Shown in pieces: positions 24,861-31,968 of a DNA stretch of 64,000 bases. This DNA is from Collinsella sp. (lineage in GTDB: Bacteria; Actinomycetota; Coriobacteriia; Coriobacteriales; Coriobacteriaceae): contig DXMY01000014.1 of assembly GCA_019413925.1 (NCBI GenBank), positions 1 to 64,000 of the forward strand, read 5' to 3'. The position numbers and the translations under genes are program-made. The notes below the pieces were generated by a model. The model ran no database searches. It worked only from the letters and a program-made list of their open reading frames with translations, and was not told the DNA's origin. The first letter of the stretch is position 1, and each line of letters opens with the position of its first letter.

Positions 24861-26603
24861 ATGGCGAACGACAGCAAGACATGGCGGTGCGGAAAGTATG
24901 AGCTCAGCTTTGACCGTCCGCGCATCATGGGCGTCCTCAACGTGACGCCCGATTCGTTTAGCGACGGCGGGGAGCACTTCGACCCCGATGCCGCCATCGA
25001 GTACGGCCTGGCGATGCTCGATGCCGGCGCCGACATCATCGACGTGGGCGGTGAGTCCACGCGCCCTGGTTTTACCCCGGTCAACCCCGACGAGGAAGTT
25101 CGCCGCGTGCTGCCCGTGGTGCGCGCGCTGGCCAAGGAGGGCGCCATCGTCTCGATCGACACGCGTCATGTGGCGGTTGCCAAGGCGGCCGTGCGCTGCG
25201 GCGCCTCGATCGTCAACGACGTGACGGGCTTCACCGATCCCAAGATGGTCGAGTTTGTTAAGACGAGTACCTGCGGCGTCATCGTGATGCATGCCGGCGA
25301 GGTCGCCGCGCCCACCCGCACGCACGCAACGGTGCAGCTCGATACCTCGGCAGCGGCGTTTGTTGCCGAGAAGGCGCGCGAGGCGGCTGCCGAGGCCGCG
25401 CGTGAGGCCGAGAAGCCGGCTCGCCGCCGTCGCGGCAAGCTGCTGGGCGATCCTAAGCCGGAGACCAAGCTTCCGGGCGGCGTGGTGCAGCCCTCGTTGC
25501 CGTTTGGCGAACCGGAGCCCACGTCCGAGCCTGCAAGCGAGCAGGAGACGCCGGCCGCCGAGCAGGCTGCTGCAGCCGAGACCGTCGCGCTCGCGCCCGA
25601 GGCCGCGCCCGCAGCCACCGAGGCCGCATCGGAGCCCAATGACCGCCTGGCCGCCATGATGCGCCGCAGCGCCCGCCGCGAGGAAGCCTACGTGCCCACC
25701 TCGCAGCTCCGCCGCTTCACCCTGCCCGATTCGGCGCCCATCATGCGCCGCGTCATGGGCTTTCTGTCCGACCAGGCCCGCACGCTCATCCATGCCGGCG
25801 TGTCGCGCGACCGCATCTGCATTGATCCTGGCCCGGGCTTTGGTAAGTCGGCTAACGAGGACATCGTCATCCAGCGCGAGACTGCCAAGATGGCGTCACT
25901 GGGCTATCCGCTCATGTGCGCCGTGTCGCGCAAGCGCTTTGTGGGCGCCGTCTCGGGCGTGACCGAGGCCGCCGAGCGCGATGCCGCTACGTTTGGCGTG
26001 TGCCTGGGCGCCATCCAGGCCGGTGCCAACATCGTGCGCGTGCACGACGCCGCGGGTTTTGCGCAGTTCCTGAACGGTTACTGGGCGGTTGCCAAGCCGC
26101 AGCCGCGCCGCGCGTTTGTGGCTGTGGGCTCCAACCTGGGGCATCGCTGCGACAACATCCGCGCTGCACGCGAGATGATCGCCGAGATTCCACTCACCTG
26201 CGTGTCCAACTCCTCCAAGATTTACGAGAGCGAGCCGGCCTACGAGACGCGCCAGGACGCGTTTGCCAACGCCGTCATCGAGATCAAGACCGAGCTGGCG
26301 CCGCTGGTGCTGCTCGATGAACTCATGAAGATCGAGGCTGAGCTGGGGCGCGACCGCTCCAAAAAGGCCAAGGCCAACGGTCCGCGCACCATCGACCTGG
26401 ACCTGCTCTGGATGGACGGCGAGACCCACGGCGGCAAAAAGCTGCGCCTGCCGCATCCGCTGATCGGCGAGCGCGATTTTGTGCTGGTGCCGCTCGAGGA
26501 CTTGATGCACGACCCGGCGCGGTTCTTCCGCTACAACGGCGTCGAGGTCAAGGAGCCCGAGGACCGCGTGGGCCATATCGTGGGCGAATTGGGGCGTATG
26601 TAG
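24861..26603 (+). CDS. folP: FolP-FolK fusion: dihydropteroate synthase + HPPK
   Basis: A 580-aa bifunctional folate enzyme. The DHPS part has NVTPDSFSDGG, GGESTRPGF, SIDTRHVAVAKAAV, NDVTGF, then after a long gap DPGPGFGKS and SRKRFVG. The HPPK part (from about 415) has VAVGSNLGHR, YESEPAYETRQDAF, LGRDRSKKAKANGPRTIDLD and DLLWMDG. HPPK activates 6-hydroxymethyl-dihydropterin and DHPS condenses it with p-aminobenzoate. Unusual: about 145 extra residues (roughly 145-290), rich in Ala, Glu, Pro and Arg, interrupt DHPS right after VIVMHAGE, where the family has a short pterin-binding loop. The ATG at 24861 follows AGGAGG. The biotin-ligase-like gene begins directly at its stop. Confidence 0.93.
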   Translation: MANDSKTWRCGKYELSFDRPRIMGVLNVTPDSFSDGGEHFDPDAAIEYGLAMLDAGADIIDVGGESTRPGFTPVNPDEEVRRVLPVVRALAKEGAIVSIDTRHVAVAKAAVRCGASIVNDVTGFTDPKMVEFVKTSTCGVIVMHAGEVAAPTRTHATVQLDTSAAAFVAEKAREAAAEAAREAEKPARRRRGKLLGDPKPETKLPGGVVQPSLPFGEPEPTSEPASEQETPAAEQAAAAETVALAPEAAPAATEAASEPNDRLAAMMRRSARREEAYVPTSQLRRFTLPDSAPIMRRVMGFLSDQARTLIHAGVSRDRICIDPGPGFGKSANEDIVIQRETAKMASLGYPLMCAVSRKRFVGAVSGVTEAAERDAATFGVCLGAIQAGANIVRVHDAAGFAQFLNGYWAVAKPQPRRAFVAVGSNLGHRCDNIRAAREMIAEIPLTCVSNSSKIYESEPAYETRQDAFANAVIEIKTELAPLVLLDELMKIEAELGRDRSKKAKANGPRTIDLDLLWMDGETHGGKKLRLPHPLIGERDFVLVPLEDLMHDPARFFRYNGVEVKEPEDRVGHIVGELGRM

Positions 26604-27305
26604 ATGATCGAGATGAACGCTGTTGCCGCCGGTACCGAGCTTGACGCCGCGCGCGACGCGGGCCGCGAGGGTGTGTCCGCGGGCTGGTGCGCTTGGAGCG
26701 CGGGCGAGGCGTCGTTGACGTTTTCGCTGGTCGTGCGTCCGGATGTGAACATGCATGCCTTCCACGGCCTGCCGTTTGTGGCTGCGATGGGCATGATGGA
26801 CGCGCTCGTGGGCACGGCTTCGACGCCGGGGTTGGGCCTTGCCGGTAAGGTGGGTATCCAGTGGCCGAGCGATATCGTGTGCGGTGCGCCTGCGTTTGAG
26901 ACGTCGCTCGCGCGTGTTGCCGTGAACGGCGGTGCCGGTGCTGCGGGCATGTTCGGTGCCGTGACGGTGGATATTGAGCGTTCGGCGCTGGGCGAGCTTG
27001 GTGTGGACGTGGCTGACGAAGCGCTGGTCGAGGAGTTGGCCGCCGCCGTGCTGACCCGTGTGGACACCTGGGCGGTTGTTGTCAACACGCCGCAAGGCGC
27101 CGCAGGGCCGTTGGCCCCCGTGTTGGGCGAGTACTTCGATATGGTGCCGCTGCTCGGTCGCCAAGTTGCGGCGGTGTCGCCCAACGGCTTGCCGCTTGCG
27201 GTCGGTGTGTTTGCGGGCCTGGACATCTGGGGTCGCGCGACCATCAAGACCGATGCCGGCGAGCAGGAGTTTCCGCCTGAGGCCGTACGGATTCGCGGTC
27301 TGTAG
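26604..27305 (+). CDS. Biotin protein ligase-like protein lacking the GRGRRG motif
   Basis: A 233-aa protein resembling the catalytic domain of biotin-[acetyl-CoA-carboxylase] ligase. LTFSLVVRP corresponds to the conserved SLxLRP strand, VGIQWPSDIVCG to the K-WPNDI motif, and the C-terminal GVFAGLDIWGRATIKTDAGE to the small SH3-like domain. The family's biotin-binding GRGRRGR loop should precede W(C)AWSAGE but is absent; instead it reads AGREGVSAGW. The lysine of KWPND is Gln here. Catalytic competence is therefore doubtful, and a lipoate-ligase-fold relative is possible. It follows folP-folK with no gap (TAGATG) and converges with coaX. Confidence 0.65.
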   Translation: MIEMNAVAAGTELDAARDAGREGVSAGWCAWSAGEASLTFSLVVRPDVNMHAFHGLPFVAAMGMMDALVGTASTPGLGLAGKVGIQWPSDIVCGAPAFETSLARVAVNGGAGAAGMFGAVTVDIERSALGELGVDVADEALVEELAAAVLTRVDTWAVVVNTPQGAAGPLAPVLGEYFDMVPLLGRQVAAVSPNGLPLAVGVFAGLDIWGRATIKTDAGEQEFPPEAVRIRGL

Positions 27306-27325
27306 CGTCTCGGCTTCGCCAGAGC

Positions 27326-28099
27326 CTACGCTAGCTCCTGCATGCGGCGGTAGATTTCGCAGATGCCCTTGATGGTGAGCTGTCCGTCTACCACGTCGAA
27401 GGCATCGGTCGAGCCGGCGACGATGCCGGCGAGGCCGCCCGTGGCGATAACGGTGGCATCGTCGCGGCCCAGCTCGCGCTTCATGCGCGCGACCAGGCCT
27501 TCGGCCATGGCGGCGGCGCCCATCACGGCGCCGACCTTGATGCACTCCTCGGTATCGCGGCCGATGGCGTGCTCGGGCGCCTCGAGCGGCACGCTGGCGA
27601 GCTTGGCGGCACGGGCGGCAAGCGCGTCCATGGAGATGCGAATGCCCGGCGCGATCGCTCCGCCAATGTAATAACCGTCCTCATCGATGACGTCGATATT
27701 GGTCGCGGTGCCAAAGTCCACCACGATTGCCGGCGCGCCGTAGAAAGTTTCGGCCGCAACGGCGTTAGCGACGCGATCGGCGCCTACGGCTTGGGGACGC
27801 GCCGCGCGCAGCTTGGTCACCGCGGCCGTCTGCGGCCCGATGACGATGGCGTCCGCGGCAATGCGGTCGGCCACGGCGTGCCATTCGCGCGAGAGCTGCG
27901 GCACCACGCCGGCAAAGGCGATCGCGTCGACCGCGTCGAGCGAAAGGCCGTACATCTTAAAGAAACCCATCAGGCGCACATGGATCTCGTCGGCGGTATA
28001 GGAGCGGTCGGTGGGCATGCGCCACGACTGCACCAGCTCGTCTCCGTCAAACAGGCCCATGGCCGTCTGCGTGTTTCCCATATCGATAGCGAGCAGCAT
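27326..28099 (-). CDS. coaX: Type III pantothenate kinase
   Basis: A 257-aa cytoplasmic enzyme phosphorylating pantothenate, the first step to coenzyme A. ASKHA-fold signatures are AIDMGNTQTAMGLF (phosphate 1), VGADRVANAVAA, VVDFGTATNIDVI and GGAIAPGIRISMDAL; ATGGLAGIVAG is the adenosine region. I start at 28099 because GGGAG lies just upstream; the frame runs on to 28477 through the tRNA, so earlier starts are artefacts. It converges with the biotin-ligase-like gene, 20 bp apart. Confidence 0.93.
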   Translation of the reverse strand: MLLAIDMGNTQTAMGLFDGDELVQSWRMPTDRSYTADEIHVRLMGFFKMYGLSLDAVDAIAFAGVVPQLSREWHAVADRIAADAIVIGPQTAAVTKLRAARPQAVGADRVANAVAAETFYGAPAIVVDFGTATNIDVIDEDGYYIGGAIAPGIRISMDALAARAAKLASVPLEAPEHAIGRDTEECIKVGAVMGAAAMAEGLVARMKRELGRDDATVIATGGLAGIVAGSTDAFDVVDGQLTIKGICEIYRRMQELA

Positions 28100-28235
28100 G
28101 TCTACTCCCAGTGTTGGCATAAAAGGACGCGCACCATTGTATACGCGTCGCCGACGGCACTCGGCTGCGATTCGTTTACGGTGATAGGGGCTGAGGGGTT
28201 TAAATATGAAGGAATTATGCTCTACGAGATTTTCC

Positions 28236-28264
28236 TTGCCGTTTACCGAACTCCCGCGTAATAT
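28236..28264 (+). promoter_or_regulatory. Promoter of initiator tRNA
   Basis: TTGCCG (28236-28241), a 17-base spacer and TAATAT (28259-28264) form a good sigma-70-type promoter. The tRNA starts about 25 bases after the expected start point. Confidence 0.65.
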
Positions 28265-28295
28265 TCTTTCTTGCGCACATGAGGCGCCCAGACAT

Positions 28296-28372
28296 TGCGG
28301 GGTGGAGCAGTCTGGTAGCTCGCCGGGCTCATAACCCGGAGGTCGTAGGTTCAAATCCTGCCCCCGCGACCA
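28296..28372 (+). tRNA. Initiator tRNA-fMet (CAU)
   Basis: A 77-nt cloverleaf with encoded CCA. The anticodon loop is CTCATAA on a CCGGG/CCCGG stem, whose three G:C pairs next to the loop mark an initiator. The D arm is GAGC...GCTC, the T loop TTCAAAT. The acceptor TGCGGGG pairs with CCCCGCG, so position 1:72 is U:G rather than the usual unpaired C:A of bacterial initiators. That remains a weak pair, which would still permit formylation. Confidence 0.95.
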
Positions 28373-28382
28373 AGAACTTGCA

Positions 28383-28411
28383 GCTCGTCGGCCTAGCCGG
28401 CGAGCTTTTTT
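28383..28411 (+). terminator. Rho-independent terminator of tRNA-fMet
   Basis: GCTCGTCGGC (28383-28392) and GCCGGCGAGC (28396-28405) form a stem with a 3-base loop followed by TTTTTT. It lies 11 bp past the CCA. Confidence 0.9.
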
Positions 28412-28461
28412 GTTATTTCGGGACCGTGTTTTCGGTCCAATTCTCGGCCTCTCAAACAAAA

Positions 28462-28758
28462 TCTCGATCTGTAACATCTAGACCCGATTTGGGCGGCTAG
28501 GTGTTACAGACCGAGATATACCGGTGGGTTGGGTCGTGTTTGTCTAAATCTGTAACACGAGGGACGGTTTTTGCCGAGTAACCGTTACAGATTGAGATTT
28601 TCTAGCAGGCGGGTTTGGTTTGTCTCGATCTGTAACAGATAGGGGCCAAAAGTGGGCCTAGCTGTTACAGATCTAGATTGTTGAGGATGGGCCGAGAGGA
28701 ATGTCTCGATCTGTAACAGTAAGACCCGGTTTTGCCGCGTAACTGTTACAGATTGAGA
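28462..28758. repeat. Alternating 15-mer palindromic array, 4 units
   Basis: Four 55-bp units lie at 28462-28516, 28543-28597, 28623-28677 and 28704-28758. Arm starts are at 28462, 28502, 28543, 28583, 28623, 28663, 28704 and 28744: a 40-41 bp pitch with strictly alternating orientation. The left-flank motif TTCTCGGCCTC is at 28441-28451. The 25-base loops differ between units, but several keep a small GC stem with an A/T tip. Confidence 0.92.
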
Positions 28759-28912
28759 TAAACCGGCGGGCAAACCGACGGGCCGCTCTGCCCCATCCAC
28801 CTGCCGCCACCTGATATTCGCCGATTTCCGTTGTGCTGCTGTGCCTCCATGCCATATCCTCTAGACAACTACGCGGCAACATCGCCGCCGCGCCTACAAG
28901 AGAGGAATGTCC

Positions 28913-30943
28913 ATGACCGCACCCGCATCCAAACTGCTCCAGCCCATTACGGTTGGCCCCCTTGAGCTTAAAAACCGCATTATGTTCCCGCCGCTGACCA
29001 CCGGCTACGAGGAGCGCGACGGTTCCATTGGCGAGCGCAGCCTGGCTTTTTACGAGCGCCTGGCCCGTGGCGGCGTGAGCTACATCGTCATCGGCGACGT
29101 TGCTCCTGTTATGACCGCAAGCCCCACGCCCAAGTTGGCGACCGACGCCCAGATCCCCACGTTTAAGGCGCTGGCCGACGCCGTTCACAAGCACGGCGCC
29201 AAGGTCGCGCTGCAGCTGTTCCACCCCGAGTACGACGTGCCCGGCGTCGGCCGCATGGTCATGGGTTCCATGGCCGCCGCCAAGGCTGCGCAGGAGGCCA
29301 AGGCCGCCGGCGACGAGGAGACCTTTGCCGCCAAGATGGCCGAGTCCAACGAGATCCGCAAGCAGGCCTACGCCAAGCTGCACCACGACATGCAGCACTT
29401 TGTGAACGAGGCGAGCGTAGAGCAGCTCACCCAGATCAAGGAGGCCATCGCTGCCTCGGCCGCCCGCGCGCAGCAGGCCGGCATCGACGCCATCGAGGTT
29501 CACGGCGACCGTCTGGTGGGTTCGCTGTGCTCGGCCATCCTCAACCAGCGCACCGACGAGTACGGTGGCTCGTTCGAGAACCGCGTTCGCTATGCGCTCG
29601 AGGTTGTCGCCGCCATTAAGGAAGCCGCGCCGCAGCTGATGGTGGAGTACAAGCTCCCCGTGATCATGGAGAACCCCGACGGCACGCCGCGCGGCAAGGG
29701 CGGCCTGCAGCCCGATGAGGCCTGCGAGTTTGCCAAGCTGCTCGAGGGCGCCGGCATCGACATGATCCAGGTTGCACAGGCCAACCATACCGGCAACATG
29801 GGCGACACCATTCCGCCCATGGGCGCCATGCCCTACAACTGGACGCTGCCCGTGGCCGAGCGCGTCAAGGCCCTGGTCTCCGTGCCGGTGGCAACCGTCG
29901 GCCGTGTTGTTTCGGTCGAGGCCGGCGAGAAGATTCTGGAAGACGGTTCGGCCGATATCATCGCGTACGGCCGCTCGCTCATGTGCGACCCCGACATTGC
30001 GCTGAAGGCCGCCACGGGTGAGCCCATTCGCGAGTGCCTCAATTGCAACAAGGGCTGCGTCGACGCGATTCAAAACCGCAAGTACATCTCGTGCGTGCTC
30101 AATGCCGAGAACGGCGACGAGGCGACCATCGCCATCAAGCCGGGCGAGGGCGACAAGAAGGTCGCCGTGGTGGGCGGCGGTATTGCCGGCTTGGAGGCCG
30201 CGCGCGTGGCGGCCAAGCGCGGCTACGACGTGACCGTCTATGAGGCGAGCGATCACTTGGGCGGCCAGATTGTGCTGGCAGCCGCGCCTCCGCGCAAGGA
30301 CGAGATCATGCGCTCGGTCGAGTACTACGAGAAGATTCTGCCCGGCCTGGGCGTGAAGGTCGAGCTCAACCATGCCGCTACGGCCGAGGATCTCAACGCC
30401 GCCGACGCCGCGATTGTGGCCGTGGGCGCGCACGACGTGGTCATTCCCGTATCCGGTGCCGACTCGGAGAAGGTCGTCTCGAGCTGGGACGTGCTGGCCG
30501 GCAAGGTGGAGCTCAGCGGCCGCGTCGCCGTTATCGGCGGCGGCCTGGTGGGCACCGAGACTGCCGAGTACCTGCTGCAGCACGGCTGCGAGGTGGCGAT
30601 TGTCGAGATGCTCGACAAGATTGCCGCGGGCGAGTCCGAGACCATTCTGCCGCTGATTATGAGCGACTTTGCCGAGCACGGCGTGGAGCAGCACGTTAAG
30701 ACCCGCCTGACCGCCATTACCGACGAGGGCGTGGAGACTGTTCACACCACCGAGGACGGCGCAGAGGAGCCGGTGAAGATCGCTTGCGATTACGTGGTGA
30801 TGGCCGTGGGCTCCAAGGCCAACGCGTTTGACCTGGACGGCGTGACGGTGCCCGTGACCTGCGTGGGCGACTGCTCGGGCGAGCGCACCGCCGACATCGC
30901 GAGCGCCATTCGCACGGCGTATCACGCGGCCAACGAGCTGTAG
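28913..30943 (+). CDS. Old-yellow-enzyme-type FMN/Fe-S/FAD oxidoreductase
   Basis: A 676-aa enzyme of the 2,4-dienoyl-CoA reductase / BaiCD-BaiH / trimethylamine dehydrogenase family, reducing activated C=C bonds with NAD(P)H. The N-terminal FMN barrel has LKNRIMFPPLTTGY, GIDAIEVHGDRLVGS and AYGRSLMCDP. A [4Fe-4S] cluster binds at CLNCNKGCVDAIQNRKYISC. The C-terminal FAD/NAD folds have VAVVGGGIAGLEAARVA and VAVIGGGLVGTETAEYL. I prefer ATG 28913, 7 bases after AGAGGA, over 28907. Substrate is unknown; bile acid, enoate or nitroreductase-type activities are possible in gut Coriobacteriia. Monocistronic with its own terminator. Confidence 0.88.
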   Translation: MTAPASKLLQPITVGPLELKNRIMFPPLTTGYEERDGSIGERSLAFYERLARGGVSYIVIGDVAPVMTASPTPKLATDAQIPTFKALADAVHKHGAKVALQLFHPEYDVPGVGRMVMGSMAAAKAAQEAKAAGDEETFAAKMAESNEIRKQAYAKLHHDMQHFVNEASVEQLTQIKEAIAASAARAQQAGIDAIEVHGDRLVGSLCSAILNQRTDEYGGSFENRVRYALEVVAAIKEAAPQLMVEYKLPVIMENPDGTPRGKGGLQPDEACEFAKLLEGAGIDMIQVAQANHTGNMGDTIPPMGAMPYNWTLPVAERVKALVSVPVATVGRVVSVEAGEKILEDGSADIIAYGRSLMCDPDIALKAATGEPIRECLNCNKGCVDAIQNRKYISCVLNAENGDEATIAIKPGEGDKKVAVVGGGIAGLEAARVAAKRGYDVTVYEASDHLGGQIVLAAAPPRKDEIMRSVEYYEKILPGLGVKVELNHAATAEDLNAADAAIVAVGAHDVVIPVSGADSEKVVSSWDVLAGKVELSGRVAVIGGGLVGTETAEYLLQHGCEVAIVEMLDKIAAGESETILPLIMSDFAEHGVEQHVKTRLTAITDEGVETVHTTEDGAEEPVKIACDYVVMAVGSKANAFDLDGVTVPVTCVGDCSGERTADIASAIRTAYHAANEL

Positions 30944-31018
30944 TTGAACATCGCGGCCAGGCGGGGCGGTAGCACGGATCCGTCTCGCCCGGCTGTGTCC
31001 CGTCGGGTGTCAACCGGT

Positions 31019-31056
31019 GCGGGGCCTGCAAACGCAGCAGGTCCCGCCCTTTTTGT
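31019..31056 (+). terminator. Terminator after the OYE reductase
   Basis: GCGGGGCCTGC (31019-31029) pairs with GCAGGTCCCGC (31037-31047), then CCTTTTTGTTTT. It lies about 75 bp past the stop. Confidence 0.85.
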
Positions 31057-31383
31057 TTTGCTCCTGTGGATGGCAATGCGCGGTAATCATGAGGAGTGAG
31101 GACGTCTACTGCCTTGCAGATCACTCAAAATTATTGGGGGAGGGGTTAATAACTATATCCTCTATACCAAAGGACATAAAGAGACGCCAATTTTGTTGAC
31201 ACGCGAATGACGATTAGCTGCGAGTCAGCTACCAGCGTAAATAATCGATAAAGAAATGTCGTAATTTGGTGCCAAATGCCCAGATAACGCCGCGTCTATT
31301 TTAATTAACTGTTACGCGCAAACAGCAAAATGCTACTATCTAACATGCACGTAAGAAAGCAGATTAACGGTTAAGGCTAAGAA
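31057..31383. other. AT-rich intergenic region before the HTH gene
   Basis: About 330 bp, much richer in A and T than its surroundings, with no ORF on either strand. TTGACA occurs at 31196-31201 but no good -10 lies 16-18 bp from it. It may hold the promoter of the HTH gene. Nothing else identifiable. Confidence 0.5.
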
Positions 31384-31788
31384 GTGGCAGGTATGTCGGA
31401 AGCAACAAGGACTCGCACGCATGCGCCCGAGGTTAGGCAGCGCGCCGTCGAGGTCCTCCAAGAGGGGGTCGGTCATCGCGCCCTCGCCGCGGAGCTCGGC
31501 ATTCCCCAGGCCACGGCTCGTCAGTGGGCCCGCGCATATGCCGTGGGCGGTGCCGACGCCGTTCTCAACGCCGGTTCGCATCATCACACCTATTCGTACG
31601 AAGTTAAGCTCGCCGTGGTCAAGGACCGCTTGGAAAACGGCTTAACGGTTCGCGAGGCCATGATCAAGCACAAGATTCCTAGCGAGTCTTCGGTCAAGGC
31701 TTGGTGCCGTCAGTACCGCGAGAGCGGTGAGTCCGCACTGGTCGATAAGCCGCGCGGTCGCAAGCCGCGCGTTAAAAAGGCGGAATAG
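31384..31788 (+). CDS. Double helix-turn-helix protein (IS3 OrfA-like, solo)
   Basis: A 134-aa basic protein with two HTH units: VRQRAVEVLQEGVGHRALAA with GIPQATARQWARAY, then VKLAVVKDRLENGLTVREAM with SSVKAWCRQYRESG. The arrangement and the tail KPRGRKPRVKKAE match IS3/IS150-type OrfA proteins. No OrfB integrase (DDE) frame follows and no terminal repeats were seen, so this is either a domesticated DNA-binding protein or a remnant. The start is ambiguous: GTG at 31384 (AAGG 7 bases upstream) or ATG at 31393. It lies 180 bp before the Ech operon on the same strand and might regulate it; that is inference. Confidence 0.7.
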   Translation: MAGMSEATRTRTHAPEVRQRAVEVLQEGVGHRALAAELGIPQATARQWARAYAVGGADAVLNAGSHHHTYSYEVKLAVVKDRLENGLTVREAMIKHKIPSESSVKAWCRQYRESGESALVDKPRGRKPRVKKAE

Positions 31789-31968
31789 CAAACGGGATGG
31801 TGCACCCACAGGGGCGCATTTTTCTTGCCGCCCCTCTGCTCCAATGCGGGCGTGCCCTTACCCCGTACGCCTAAAACTCCCCAGTTGACCGAAAACCCGC
31901 CGCCGCTACTCCTCAATTGAGCTATAACGTTAAACAATTGCAGCGTTTTAGCATGGGGGAGTGATGGT

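Noticed and set aside
28441..28758. CRISPR array
   Set aside because: Repeats are 15 bp in alternating orientation with 25-26 bp between them; CRISPR repeats are direct and longer, and no cas genes are present.
28673..30925. 750-aa minus-strand frame opposite the OYE reductase
   Set aside because: His/Gly/Leu-rich antisense shadow without motifs; the plus strand has intact FMN, Fe-S and FAD motifs.
31196..31201. TTGACA as the -35 of a promoter for the HTH gene
   Set aside because: No acceptable -10 at 16-18 bp, and the site lies 180 bp upstream of the start.
31384..31788. Complete insertion sequence
   Set aside because: No DDE transposase frame and no terminal inverted repeats around it.
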